Positions 8,099 to 17,208 of a stretch of 64,000 bases of DNA are shown here, one piece after another. Every line of letters starts with the position of its first letter. Positions within the stretch are counted from its first letter, which is position 1. Both the position numbers and the translations under genes were made by a program. The DNA is taken from NCBI GenBank assembly GCA_934525845.1, contig CAKSZS010000002.1, positions 1-64,000 of the forward strand, read 5' to 3'. This DNA is from an uncultured Faecalibacterium sp. (lineage in GTDB: Bacteria > Bacillota > Clostridia > Oscillospirales > Ruminococcaceae). The notes beneath the pieces were generated by a model that worked only from the letters and a program-made list of their open reading frames with translations, had not been told where the DNA came from and did not search any database.

Positions 8099-8878
8099 AT
8101 GAGGATCTATTCATTCGGCGATGCGGCCAAGCCGACGCTGCTGCTTCTGCCCGGTACCTGCTGCCACTGGAAAGGCAATTTCGGCGGGGTGCTCCCGCTG
8201 CTGGAACCGGATCTCCATGTCCTGTGCGTCTCCTACGACGGCTTTGACGAGACCGAGCCGGAGACTACCTTTCCCACCATGCTGGATGAGACCCGGAAGA
8301 TCGAGGATTACGTCAACACTCACTGCGGCGGGCACCTTCATGCGGCCTATGGGTGCAGCCTGGGCGGCAGTTTTGTGGGTCTGCTGGCCGCGCGGCAGAG
8401 GATCCGGCTGGACATCGGCATCCTGGGCAGCTCCGACATGGACCAGGCGGCTCCATGGAAGGCAAAGCTTATGACAGACATTGCGATGCCGCTGCTGTAT
8501 CCGCTGATCCGGGACGGAAAATTCAAGTGGAAGTTCCTCAATGACCGCATCGAAAAGCGGATGCAGGAGATGCCGGCCTACACAAAAGCCTTTCTGGAGA
8601 TGATGGGTGGGGCGCGTCCCTATGTATCCCAGCAGAGCTGCAGGAATCAGTTCTATTCGGATATGGTCACGCCGCTGCCGGATCATTGGGACGGCCCGAC
8701 CGCCATCCATGTATTCTACGCCCTGAAAATGGGGCCGCAGTACCGTGCCCGGTATCTGCAGCACTTTGCACACCCGGTGCTCCACGAACACGATCTGCAG
8801 CACGAAGAACTGCTGGCCTGCTGCCCGGAACAGTGGGCGGCATTGGTCCGGGAAATCTGTCTGTCCGAACCGAAATAA
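8099..8878 (+). CDS. Alpha/beta hydrolase family protein
   Basis: This 259-residue cytosolic protein has the alpha/beta hydrolase opening strand and oxyanion loop (LLLLPGTCCHW) and a nucleophile elbow GCSLGGS (Ser near residue 85). A late His-rich stretch (LHEHDLQHEELL) may supply the catalytic His. The substrate is unknown. AAGGAG lies 6 bases before the ATG. The terminator at 8887-8934 separates it from the converging helicase gene. Confidence 0.8.
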   Translation: MRIYSFGDAAKPTLLLLPGTCCHWKGNFGGVLPLLEPDLHVLCVSYDGFDETEPETTFPTMLDETRKIEDYVNTHCGGHLHAAYGCSLGGSFVGLLAARQRIRLDIGILGSSDMDQAAPWKAKLMTDIAMPLLYPLIRDGKFKWKFLNDRIEKRMQEMPAYTKAFLEMMGGARPYVSQQSCRNQFYSDMVTPLPDHWDGPTAIHVFYALKMGPQYRARYLQHFAHPVLHEHDLQHEELLACCPEQWAALVREICLSEPK

Positions 8879-8886
8879 GAAACGAA

Positions 8887-8934
8887 AAAAGCACTCGCTC
8901 GGCTGGAAAAATTCCATCCCGAACGGGTGCTTTT
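8887..8934. terminator. Bidirectional terminator
   Basis: AAAAGCACTCG (8887-8897) pairs with CGGGTGCTTTT (8924-8934), with T runs on both strands, between two converging genes. Confidence 0.75.
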
Positions 8935-8940
8935 GTGCTG

Positions 8941-11436
8941 CTATGATTTCTTCCAGAATTGCTCCAACGCCTGCCCCAGGGCATCGGTGCCGGAAAGATA
9001 CCGGATGTGCCGCCAGTGGGGCGGGAACAGCCGGGCGTACTCCGTCTGGGCGAAACGGTCATCCAGCAGAAGCACCACGCCTTTGTCCTCCGGCGTGCGG
9101 ATGACCCGCCCGGCGGCCTGCAGCACCTTGTTCATGCCGGGGCAGCGGTAGGCGTAATCAAAACCGGCTCCGTTCCGGGCGTCGTAGTAACGGCGCAGCA
9201 TTTCCTGCTGGGGGTTCACCTGCGGCAGGCCGACGCCCACGATGGCGCACCCGATGAGCCGGGAGCCGGCCAGGTCGACGCCCTCGCCGAAGATGCCGCC
9301 CATCACGCCGAAGCCCAGCAGGGTCTCGGCCGGATCCGGCGCAAACCGCGCCAGAAAGGCTGCCCGGGCGGCATTGTCCAGCGCACTTTCCTGCACGAGG
9401 GTGGCAATGTCCGGATACCGGGCGGCAAAGTCCTCATGCACCTGCCGCAGATAGGCATAACTGGGGAAAAAGGCCAGATAGTTCCCGCGTTTGCCGCGCA
9501 CCAGCTGTGCCAGTGCATCAGATATCGCCTGCACGCTGGCGTCCCGATCCCGGTAGCGGGTGGAGATGCCCGGAAGACAGAACAGCCCGAGGTGCTCTGC
9601 GGGGAAGGGGCTTTCCAGTGCAACGGCCCGGGCTTCTGCACAGCCCAGTACACTGCGGTAGTAGGCAGGCGGGGTCAGGGTAGCGCTGAACAGCGCCGCA
9701 CTGCGCCCGGCGGCCAGACTGGCGTCCACAAAGGGGGCGGGGTCCAGGCAGAGCAGCTGCAGCTCCAGTTCACTGCCGAACACGCTCAGCTGGGTCACAA
9801 AGTGGCTGTCGTAGCGTTCCGCCGCCCGGACGATGTCCTGGATCGCAAAGTACAGCTCGAGTAATTGCGGGTGAGCGTCCGCTTCCGGGTTCTGTTCCAG
9901 CCAGTCCTGCAGCGGGGCCTGCGCCGCCCGCAGGGGACGGAGCAGTTCGTCGGGAAGTTTCTGCAGGAATACCGTGCCGTTCCGGGCATACAGCGGTTCC
10001 GGCAGCACGAACGCCGGGGCGGGATTTTCCGCCAGAAGACTGGTCTGCGCCGGGACTTCGGTCTCCGGATCAGCCGGCCCGCTGTGCCGGGGCGAGGCCG
10101 CTGCACAGGCGCGGCGCACCTCCCGGAACGTTTTGTCAGCCTTGGTCAGGGCGGTCTTCAGCGCACTGCGGCCCTTGCCCAGCGCCCGTTTGGCTTCGGT
10201 CAGACTGCTCTTGCAGAACCGCGCGGAGTACATGGCCCGGGCGCGGTCCGGCAGGTTGTGTGCTTCATCGATGAGGAACAGCCAATCGCCGGCAGCATCA
10301 AAGAACCGCTTCAGGTGCACCACCGGGTCAAACAGGTAGTTGTAGTCCCCGATGACCACGTCGCACCATTCACTGAGATCCAACCCCAGCTCGAACGGAC
10401 AGACCGTGAACCGCCGGGCGGCATCGGCCAGCGCCGCACGATCCAGCTGTCCGTCTGCGTCCAGCAGCGCAGACAGTGCTTGCCGGATGCGGTCATAGTA
10501 GCCGTTGGCATAGGGACAAAGCTCCGGCAGGCAGGCGGGATGCCCTTCGGTGTCCGGGTGCAGACAGACTTTTTCCTTGGCGGTCAGGGTCACACTGCGC
10601 AGGGCAAGGCCGGGGCGGGATGCCCGCAGGCGGGCCAGTGCGTCTTCGGCGGCGGACTGGGTCGTGTTGCGGGCTGTGAGGTAGAACAGCTTTTCGCCGT
10701 GCCCTTCCCCCATGGCCTTCAGGGCAGGAAAGACGGCGCTCATGGTTTTGCCGATGCCTGTGGGAGCCTGACAGAACAGCCGCGTGCCGCTTTTATGGCC
10801 GGCGTCCTTTCCGGTGCGGCAGGCACGGTAAATTTCTCCGGCCATGGCCCGCTGCCCGGGGCGGTACTCCGCAAAGGGAAACTGCAGGGCAGAAAGGTTT
10901 GCCGTGCGCCGGGTCTTCCAGTCCCGCTGCCGCTGTGCCCAGGGCGCATACTGCTCCAGCAGGTCGTGCAGGAACTGCTCCAATTCTTCCCGGGAAAAGC
11001 GGCGAGTGAAGCGCCGAATCTGGTCGGTGTCGATCTGATAATAGGTCAGCCGGACGTCCGCGCGGGGCAGATCCTGCTGGGCAGTGTACAGGGCAGCGTA
11101 TACCATGCTCTGCGCCCAGTGGCAGGGATTCAGTTCTTCGGTGATCGCTTCATAAGGCACGGCTGTGGTCTTGATCTCGTCGATGACCACGGTGCCGTCT
11201 TCGTCTGTAAAGATGCCGTCTGCCCGGCCTTCCAGCGTGAACCCGATGCCCTGTACTGTGCGGTCTCCGGTCAGGAACACTTCTGCCTGATAGCCGTCGC
11301 CGGCGGCTTTCTGCAGTCTGCGGTGGATGCGTGCACCCTCGTTGGCACGGTCAAAACCGGCAAATCGGCTGTCGATGCTGCCGGTGCGCAGGAGAAATTC
11401 CACCAGCTGCCGGATGGGCAGGCGGACGTTGGACAT
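8941..11436 (-). CDS. XPD/DinG-type superfamily 2 DNA helicase with N-terminal PD-(D/E)XK domain
   Basis: This 831-residue protein has an N-terminal nuclease-like domain (about 1-180) with VVIDEIKTT, the D-ExK core seen in Cas4/RecB-type folds. A helicase follows: Walker A APTGIGKT (about 228-235), cysteines CLHPDTEGHPACLPELCPYA and a later CPF typical of the Fe-S cluster of XPD/DinG, then LIDEAHNL (DEAH box). C-terminal motifs include QAAGRVIRT. It is likely a 5'-3' helicase in repair or recombination. The ATG at 11436 is preferred, with AAAGGAA about 8 bases away; the GTG three codons earlier abuts that site. The following ATPase and glycosylase genes point the same way. Confidence 0.88.
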   Translation of the reverse strand: MSNVRLPIRQLVEFLLRTGSIDSRFAGFDRANEGARIHRRLQKAAGDGYQAEVFLTGDRTVQGIGFTLEGRADGIFTDEDGTVVIDEIKTTAVPYEAITEELNPCHWAQSMVYAALYTAQQDLPRADVRLTYYQIDTDQIRRFTRRFSREELEQFLHDLLEQYAPWAQRQRDWKTRRTANLSALQFPFAEYRPGQRAMAGEIYRACRTGKDAGHKSGTRLFCQAPTGIGKTMSAVFPALKAMGEGHGEKLFYLTARNTTQSAAEDALARLRASRPGLALRSVTLTAKEKVCLHPDTEGHPACLPELCPYANGYYDRIRQALSALLDADGQLDRAALADAARRFTVCPFELGLDLSEWCDVVIGDYNYLFDPVVHLKRFFDAAGDWLFLIDEAHNLPDRARAMYSARFCKSSLTEAKRALGKGRSALKTALTKADKTFREVRRACAAASPRHSGPADPETEVPAQTSLLAENPAPAFVLPEPLYARNGTVFLQKLPDELLRPLRAAQAPLQDWLEQNPEADAHPQLLELYFAIQDIVRAAERYDSHFVTQLSVFGSELELQLLCLDPAPFVDASLAAGRSAALFSATLTPPAYYRSVLGCAEARAVALESPFPAEHLGLFCLPGISTRYRDRDASVQAISDALAQLVRGKRGNYLAFFPSYAYLRQVHEDFAARYPDIATLVQESALDNAARAAFLARFAPDPAETLLGFGVMGGIFGEGVDLAGSRLIGCAIVGVGLPQVNPQQEMLRRYYDARNGAGFDYAYRCPGMNKVLQAAGRVIRTPEDKGVVLLLDDRFAQTEYARLFPPHWRHIRYLSGTDALGQALEQFWKKS

Positions 11437-11503
11437 GAGGTTCACTTCCTTTGGCCTTGAAATCCTTGGTTTGCGCGGTCAGACGGAGCTGCGGTCCGGT
11501 GCG

Positions 11504-12592
11504 TTATCCCTCCAGCCCGAACAGTTCCGCACACTGTGCTGCGGCGGCATCCACAGCGGCAAAGTCCACGGCAGCCCGGTAGTAGGTCTCCAACTCATCG
11601 TGGCAGCTCTTGGCCTGTGCCATCAGAGCCGACGCCTGTTCCAGAAGCTCGGCGGCGGCCCGCTCATTGAAGCGCAGACGGGCACGGAACCCGGCCAGAT
11701 GTTCCCGGTCCAGGAAACGGGTGCACCGTACCGCCTGTACGCCGGGCAGACGCACCGGATGCCACCGGTTGTCGGTGAGGAACGCCAGCCGCAGTTCCGG
11801 GATCAGAAGGTGATCGATGGTGTCTTCCGGGTGCATGGCGCAGGGGCAGGTGATGAGATGGTAGCCCCGGGTCAGCGCTTCGGCGCGGATCAGCTCCAGC
11901 AGCAGCCGGGACACCGCTCCGTAATCGTCCCGGAATACGATGCACTTGTCAGCCAGTGCCTGCACGGTGCCTTGGTAAAACACTTCTCCCTTGGGCGTGA
12001 CGGCACTCAGCAGGCGCAGTTCTTCGCTGCCGGAGTTTTCGGTGCGGGGCAGAAGCCGGGCGCAGAGACGCTTGACGTAGCGGCGTACCTTATCAAAATC
12101 GGAACAGCAGGCTTCGGCCCGGCGGCTGTCCAGCAGCAGGCTCCCTGCGGAAGCGATATACCGTGCCGCCCGGGTGCGCAGAGCCGTATTGCGGGCAAAC
12201 AGTGCTTTGACTTCCTCTGCGTGTGTGTGCAGGGCAGCGGCATTGATGGTGTGGTACAGGCTCACCACCACTTCATCCGCCCCGGGTGCGTCCGGCTCCA
12301 GGGTGTGAGGGGCAGTGGCATCCACGATGGCGCGCCGCTGGGCCACAAAGATCACGCCGTCCAGGCTGTCCGGGTCGCTGGCGCAGTGGATGCGTTCCAC
12401 CGGTTCGCCGCACTGGTCGGCCTGCTGCGCCAGGCGCTTCATCAGGGTGGATTTGCCGCATCCCGGCCCGCTCTTGATGAGCACCATCTGCATTCCCGGC
12501 TCCCGGCGCAGCGGCTCAAAGTATCCCTTGAACCCGGCGGGCGTTGTGGCACCCAAAAAGAAATCGACCGTATGAGAAGAAGCTGCATTCAT
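11504..12592 (-). CDS. PRK06851-like P-loop ATPase
   Basis: This 362-residue protein has an N-terminal P-loop, KSGPGCGKST (about 40-49). The sequence FFLGATTPAGFKGYFEPL before it matches an uncharacterised clostridial ATPase family I know as PRK06851, which often has two similar nucleotide-binding halves. The Cys-rich, metal-like patterns are not obvious. The role is unknown. It lies between a helicase and a uracil-DNA glycosylase on the same strand. The region 12593-12736 on its 5' side shows no clear feature. Confidence 0.75.
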   Translation of the reverse strand: MNAASSHTVDFFLGATTPAGFKGYFEPLRREPGMQMVLIKSGPGCGKSTLMKRLAQQADQCGEPVERIHCASDPDSLDGVIFVAQRRAIVDATAPHTLEPDAPGADEVVVSLYHTINAAALHTHAEEVKALFARNTALRTRAARYIASAGSLLLDSRRAEACCSDFDKVRRYVKRLCARLLPRTENSGSEELRLLSAVTPKGEVFYQGTVQALADKCIVFRDDYGAVSRLLLELIRAEALTRGYHLITCPCAMHPEDTIDHLLIPELRLAFLTDNRWHPVRLPGVQAVRCTRFLDREHLAGFRARLRFNERAAAELLEQASALMAQAKSCHDELETYYRAAVDFAAVDAAAAQCAELFGLEG

Positions 12593-12736
12593 TCCAAAAC
12601 ACCTCGCTTTTGCTTCAAACTATGCAAAAGCAGGGGAAAGCGTGCACGGGACAGACCAGCAGGGGCCCGGAGCAGATGCTGGGTGCAGGAGCTTGTATTC
12701 GTCTGCGTGGAAAACGCCCTGCCGGTCCGATCAGAA

Positions 12737-13309
12737 TTACGATTCGTAGGTGTGCTGACACACTTCATGGATCTTTTCCCGCAGTGCGACAAAATCCGCA
12801 AAAGCGTTGGGCTTGTTCTGCGGCCCGCGCAGAAGGGCAGCGGGGTGGAAGGTGCCCATAAACAGGATGCCGTTTTTTTCGATGAACTGCCCGTGCTCTT
12901 TGGTCACCGAAAAATCACTGCGGATCATCCGCTGGGCAGCGATGCGGCCCAGACACACAACGATCTTCGGCTGCAGCAGGCGGAACTGTTCCCGCAGCCA
13001 GGGCATACAGGCTTCGCTCTCAGCAGGCAGCGGGTCGCGGTTCTGCGGCGGGCGGCACTTGACGATGTTGGCAATGTAGCAGTTGGTCTTGCGGTCCAGA
13101 TCGATGGCGAACAGGTATTTGTCCAGCAGCTGACCGCTGCGGCCCACGAAGGGCAGACCCTGCTCATCCTCGTTCTGGCCGGGGCCTTCGCCTACAAACA
13201 GCACTTCCGCATTCCGTGCGCCCTGCCCGAACACCACATGGGTGCGGGTCGAGCACAGCTCACACTTCGTACAGGCCGTGCACGCGGCTTGCAATGTATC
13301 CCAATCCAT
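12737..13309 (-). CDS. Family 4 uracil-DNA glycosylase
   Basis: This 190-residue enzyme removes uracil from DNA. The N-terminal CTACTKCELC (residues about 10-19) supplies cysteines of the 4Fe-4S cluster. Motif 1 is GEGPGQNED (about 41-49), a further Cys lies in NIVKCRPPQNRDP, and the C-terminal motif is HPAALLR. This is the typical thermostable/Clostridial UDG-a type. It forms a leftward repair-flavoured block with the helicase and ATPase genes. Confidence 0.93.
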   Translation of the reverse strand: MDWDTLQAACTACTKCELCSTRTHVVFGQGARNAEVLFVGEGPGQNEDEQGLPFVGRSGQLLDKYLFAIDLDRKTNCYIANIVKCRPPQNRDPLPAESEACMPWLREQFRLLQPKIVVCLGRIAAQRMIRSDFSVTKEHGQFIEKNGILFMGTFHPAALLRGPQNKPNAFADFVALREKIHEVCQHTYES

Positions 13310-13402
13310 GGCAATGAATCTCCTTGAAATCAGTATGATATTTTATTCACAAATCGAATCGCGCTTTCTCTCAAAATAATAGCACAAAAACACAATTTTG
13401 TC

Positions 13403-13430
13403 TTGAACTTTTTGCGGTCTGTGCTAGAAT
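13403..13430 (+). promoter_or_regulatory. Promoter of pta
   Basis: TTGAAC (13403-13408), 16 bp, TAGAAT (13425-13430), with an extended TGC before the -10 box. Confidence 0.7.
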
Positions 13431-13503
13431 AAAAGAGAAAGGCATCCTTGTGTCCAACAGCACGGGGTGTGAATTTTGGAATAGAAATTCGGAGGTAATC
13501 ACA

Positions 13504-14529
13504 ATGGCTGATATGTTTGCACCGCTGGTAGCACAGCTGAAGGCAAATCCCAAGACGATCGTTTTCACCGAGGGCAATGATCCCCGCATTCTGGAAGCAG
13601 CAAGCAAGCTGCTGGCAGAGGGCGTGCTGAAGGTCGTCATGGTGGGCAACGAGGCAGAGTGCAAGGCTGCTGCCGCCGCCGGTAACTTTGATATTTCCGC
13701 TGCTGAGATCATCGATCCCGAGAACTATGCCGGCTTTGACGAGATGGTCAGCACCATGGTCGAACTGCGCAAGGGCAAGCAGACCGCTGAGGAGTGCACC
13801 GCTCTGCTGAAGAAGTCCAACTACTTCGGCACCATGCTGGTCAAGATGGGCAAGGCCGACTGCCTGCTGGGCGGCGCTACTTACTCCACCGCTGACACCA
13901 TCCGTCCCGCTCTGCAGCTGGTCAAGACCAAGAAGGGTGCACATCTGGTAAGCTCCTGCTTCATCCTGGACCGCGACTGCGGCGAAGAGGGCCTGAAGCG
14001 CATTGCCATGGGCGACTGCGCCGTCAACATCGACTACACCGATACCATTGATAAGGCTACCGGTGAGGTCAAGGTCGCTGCTTCCGCAAAGCTGGCAGAG
14101 GTGGCCGTTGAGACCGCAAAGACCGCAAAGCTGTTCGGCATCGACCCGAAGGTCGCTGTGCTGAGCTTCTCCACCAAGGGCTCCGGCAAGGGCGGCACCG
14201 TCGCTCTGAGCCACGATGCCGTCATCAAGGCACAGGAGATGGATCCCGAGCTGGCCGTGGACGGCGAGCTGCAGTTTGACGCTGCCGTTGCTCCCGAAGT
14301 TGCTCAGGTCAAGTGCAAGGGCAGCAAGGTCGCAGGCCAGGCCAACACCTTCATCTTCCCCTGCATCGAGGCCGGCAACATCGGCTATAAGATTGCTCAG
14401 CGTCTGGGCGGCTACGCTGCTTACGGCCCCATCCTGCAGGGCCTGAACGCGCCCATCAACGACCTGTCCCGCGGCTGCAACGCCGACGAGGTCTACAAGA
14501 TGAGCCTGATCACTGCCTGCCAGTCTTAA
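13504..14529 (+). CDS. pta: Phosphate acetyltransferase
   Basis: This 341-residue cytosolic enzyme interconverts acetyl-CoA and acetyl phosphate, the first step of acetate formation or use. Family features are visible: IVFTEGNDPRILEAA, LLGGATYSTADTIRPALQ, STKGSGKGG, and a C-terminal FIFPCIEAGNIGYKIAQR. GGAGGTAATCACA before the ATG at 13504 sets the start. The strong codon bias, good promoter and terminator suggest high expression, as expected for central energy metabolism. No ackA is adjacent. Confidence 0.95.
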   Translation: MADMFAPLVAQLKANPKTIVFTEGNDPRILEAASKLLAEGVLKVVMVGNEAECKAAAAAGNFDISAAEIIDPENYAGFDEMVSTMVELRKGKQTAEECTALLKKSNYFGTMLVKMGKADCLLGGATYSTADTIRPALQLVKTKKGAHLVSSCFILDRDCGEEGLKRIAMGDCAVNIDYTDTIDKATGEVKVAASAKLAEVAVETAKTAKLFGIDPKVAVLSFSTKGSGKGGTVALSHDAVIKAQEMDPELAVDGELQFDAAVAPEVAQVKCKGSKVAGQANTFIFPCIEAGNIGYKIAQRLGGYAAYGPILQGLNAPINDLSRGCNADEVYKMSLITACQS

Positions 14530-14552
14530 TCAGGATCTCTGCATTTTCTTCC

Positions 14553-14594
14553 GGGAGCGGAACGGCTGCGGCTGTTCCGCTCCCGCTTTTTCTT
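14553..14594 (+). terminator. Terminator of pta
   Basis: GGGAGCGGAAC and GTTCCGCTCCC form a long GC-rich stem with a short loop, followed by CTTTTTCTTT. Confidence 0.9.
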
Positions 14595-14609
14595 TCCGCG
14601 CGGCACCCC

Positions 14610-14638
14610 TTGCAATCTGTCCGGAAATATGGTACAAT
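14610..14638 (+). promoter_or_regulatory. Promoter of SRP RNA
   Basis: TTGCAA (14610-14615) and TACAAT (14633-14638) with 17-bp spacing, just before the SRP RNA. Confidence 0.75.
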
Positions 14639-14644
14639 AGCATA

Positions 14645-14847
14645 GCACTCCAAGGAGTGCACCGGACAGCGCCTGCGGCGTGGTTCGGCATACGGATGCG
14701 GGTCCTGTACGATGGAGCCGCAGTGAACCAGGTCAGGTGGGGAACCAAGCAGCCTTAAGCAGTGTGTTCTGTGCGTTTCAGATCGCCTGCATCCGTATGC
14801 CGAGCTACGCAAGGCGGGGAACTTCCCCGTCAGGCACTGTCCTTTTT
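14645..14847 (+). ncRNA. ffs: Signal recognition particle RNA (4.5S-like)
   Basis: The SRP domain IV hairpin is clear: GGTCAGG, then TGG-GGAA-CCA with the GGAA tetraloop at 14741-14744, then AGCAGCC. A 14-bp helix (14686-14699 with 14789-14802) closes the arm. The ends pair as GGACAGCGCCTG (14664-14675) with CAGGCACTGTCC (14831-14842), followed by five T, which also acts as the terminator. A short 5' hairpin GCACTCC/GGAGTGC precedes it. At about 180-200 nt it is between the short Gram-negative form and the long Bacillus form. The place just before dnaX is the usual one in Firmicutes. It binds Ffh and targets membrane proteins. Confidence 0.9.
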
Positions 14848-14874
14848 CTTTGTCCGGAAAGGAGAGTGCAGCCC

Positions 14875-16764
14875 ATGTATCGGGCCTTGTACCGCAAGTG
14901 GAGACCCCAGCGGTTTGAAGACGTGGTGGGGCAGCGCGCCATCGTGACCGCCCTGAAAAATCAGATCGCCACCGGCCGTGTGGGCCATGCTTACCTGTTT
15001 ACCGGCGTGCGCGGCACCGGCAAGACCACCTGTGCCAAGATCTTTGCCAAAGCGGTCAACTGCCTGCATCCGCAGGGCGGCGACCCCTGCGGCGAATGCG
15101 AGATCTGCAAAGGCATCGACAACGGCAGCATCCTGGATGTGGTGGAGATGGATGCCGCTTCCAACAACGGCGTGGATGACATCCGCGATCTGCGCGATGA
15201 AACAGCCTACACCCCCAGCGCCTGCAAGTATAAGGTATACATCATCGATGAGGTGCATATGCTGTCTACAGCGGCCTTCAATGCGCTGCTGAAAACGCTG
15301 GAAGAACCGCCCGCCCACGTCATTTTCATTCTGGCGACCACCGAGATCCAGAAGGTTCCGGCCACCATCCTGTCCCGCTGCCAGCGGTATGATTTCACCC
15401 GCATCGGCCCCGAGGACATCGCCCGGCGGGTGGAGTACATCGCGGGCGAAGAGAAGCTGGAACTGACCCCGGATGGAGCGGAGCTGATCGCCCGTCTGGC
15501 CGATGGTGCCCTGCGCGATGCGCTGTCCATTCTGGACACCTGCGCGGGCGTCACAGCGAAGATCGACGCCGACGTGGTGCGCCGCATGGCAGGCGTTACC
15601 GACCGCAGTTATCTGTTCCGGATTTCGGATGCGCTGGAAGCGCAGGACGGTGCGGCTGCACTGGCACAGCTGGCCCAGCTGCGCCAGCAGTCCGTGGACG
15701 TCAAGCGCCTGACGGAAGAATTGATCGCACATTACCGTGCGCTGATGCTGGCGGCCCTGCCCGGCGGGCAGGCGCTGCTGTCCGGTGTGTCGCCGGAAGA
15801 GGAAGCGCGGTATCTGGAAAAGGGTCCGCAGCTGGGCCAGCGGGAAGCCATTCGTGCCATCCGCACGCTGGGCAATGCGCTGGAGCATATGACCCGCGGC
15901 AGCGACCAGCGCATTGAGCTGGAGCTGGCGCTGTTCAGCCTGTCCGAGCCGCCGCAGCGGATGCAGACCGTTCCGGCACAGGCAAGCCCTGTCCGCACCG
16001 GGTCGGCCGCCGCACCGCAGCCGTTTGCAGCGGCACCTGCCGTGCAGCCGTTCGTGAGTGCTCCCGTACAGCCGCCGGTTCCTGTACAGGAACCGACCGT
16101 GCAGGCAGCACCTGCCCGGCCGATACAGGAGACGGAAACAGCCGGATCCGCTGTTCCGGGCGGCGTGCAGGAAACGCCGCCCGCACAGAAAGAACCGTCT
16201 GCGCAGGCCGAAGAACTGCCGCCCCTGCCGGAGGAACCACCGGTGCAGAGCACGAACGCGCTGCCCTGGGAGGAACCGGAGACACAGGCCGCCCAGCCCG
16301 TCATGCCGCCGGCCCCGGACAAGCCGGAACCGGCGCCAACGCCGGAATCGGCTGCCGTTTCCGTTCCGGAAAATCCGGCAGACCCGGTCCTGCGGAAACC
16401 CCGCACGGTGGCACAGGAGGGGGTCAATCCCTTCCCGGATTGGGCAAAGGTCGTGCAGCTGCTGCAGGAAAAAGACCCCATGCTGTATACCTATCTGCGC
16501 AAGTCCAAGGCGTATTTCGATGGCACTCGTGTGCTGATCGACGGGGGAAAGACCTTCCGGGATTTCATCCGCGCCAACAAGGACAGCCAAAAGCTCATCA
16601 AAAAGCTCATTGCGCAGGTGTCCGGCGTACCGGTGCCCATCGGCCCGTATGAACCAAAAGGAACCGGAAAAGTCGTCTCCAATGCCGAACATTCCCTTCA
16701 TGCTTTGGAAAAGATGGGCCTGGACGTGACCATTGAAGATACCGAGCGGAAAAAGAGAACATAA
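14875..16764 (+). CDS. dnaX: DNA polymerase III subunits gamma/tau
   Basis: This 629-residue clamp-loader ATPase starts MYRALYRKWRPQRFEDVVGQ. Walker A is GVRGTGKT (44-51), the zinc cysteines are at 63, 72, 75 and 78, and the Walker B region is IIDEVH (about 123-128). A Pro/Ala/Gln-rich linker (about 365-525) leads to the tau C-terminal domain, which binds polymerase and helicase. GAAAGGAG precedes the ATG at 14875; in-frame codons upstream belong to the SRP RNA gene. It heads the conserved dnaX-ybaB-recR operon. Confidence 0.96.
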   Translation: MYRALYRKWRPQRFEDVVGQRAIVTALKNQIATGRVGHAYLFTGVRGTGKTTCAKIFAKAVNCLHPQGGDPCGECEICKGIDNGSILDVVEMDAASNNGVDDIRDLRDETAYTPSACKYKVYIIDEVHMLSTAAFNALLKTLEEPPAHVIFILATTEIQKVPATILSRCQRYDFTRIGPEDIARRVEYIAGEEKLELTPDGAELIARLADGALRDALSILDTCAGVTAKIDADVVRRMAGVTDRSYLFRISDALEAQDGAAALAQLAQLRQQSVDVKRLTEELIAHYRALMLAALPGGQALLSGVSPEEEARYLEKGPQLGQREAIRAIRTLGNALEHMTRGSDQRIELELALFSLSEPPQRMQTVPAQASPVRTGSAAAPQPFAAAPAVQPFVSAPVQPPVPVQEPTVQAAPARPIQETETAGSAVPGGVQETPPAQKEPSAQAEELPPLPEEPPVQSTNALPWEEPETQAAQPVMPPAPDKPEPAPTPESAAVSVPENPADPVLRKPRTVAQEGVNPFPDWAKVVQLLQEKDPMLYTYLRKSKAYFDGTRVLIDGGKTFRDFIRANKDSQKLIKKLIAQVSGVPVPIGPYEPKGTGKVVSNAEHSLHALEKMGLDVTIEDTERKKRT

Positions 16765-16773
16765 GCAATCAAA

Positions 16774-16823
16774 CCCTCTCAGGCGCATTCGCGCCAGCTC
16801 TCCCGAAGGGTTGACGGAGAGGG
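16774..16823. repeat. Intergenic hairpin repeat (CCCTCTC...GAGAGGG type)
   Basis: CCCTCTC (16774-16780) pairs with GAGAGGG (16817-16823), and GGCGC-attc-GCGCC forms an inner hairpin. The layout resembles a dispersed intergenic repeat that I recall from Faecalibacterium-like genomes, but only one copy lies here, so the assignment is from memory. It sits between dnaX and ybaB and may slow readthrough. Confidence 0.5.
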
Positions 16824-16850
16824 TCAATCAAAATAAAAGGAGAACCAATT

Positions 16851-17189
16851 ATGAAAGCAAGAATGCCCGCAGGCTTTGGCCGCCCCGATATGAACGCCCT
16901 GATGCGTCAGGCACAGAAGATGCAGGAAGACATGAAGGCCAAGCAGGCTGAGCTGGAAGCCGCTGAGTATACCGGCAGCGCCGCAGGGGAAATGGTTGCT
17001 GTGAAGATGAACGGCAAGCATGAGGTGCTGTCCATCACCATCAAGCCCGAGGCTGTGGATCCGGATGACATTGAAATGCTGGAAGATCTGGTGGCAGCCG
17101 CTGTCAATGCGACCGTCAAGCAGGTAGACGAGACCGCTGAGGCCGAAATGGGCAAGCTGACCGGCGGCATGAACATTCCGGGGCTCTGA
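16851..17189 (+). CDS. YbaB/EbfC family nucleoid-associated protein
   Basis: This 112-residue protein has the family core MRQAQKMQEDMKAKQAELE (about 20-38), a central beta region with MVAVKMNGKHEVLSITI, and the helical C-terminus. It forms dimers that bind DNA, and it is nearly always found between dnaX and recR as here. AAAAGGAG precedes the ATG. The C-terminus is Gly/Met-rich (GGMNIPGL). Confidence 0.94.
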   Translation: MKARMPAGFGRPDMNALMRQAQKMQEDMKAKQAELEAAEYTGSAAGEMVAVKMNGKHEVLSITIKPEAVDPDDIEMLEDLVAAAVNATVKQVDETAEAEMGKLTGGMNIPGL

Positions 17190-17208
17190 TCCGGCGGGAG
17201 GAAACAAC

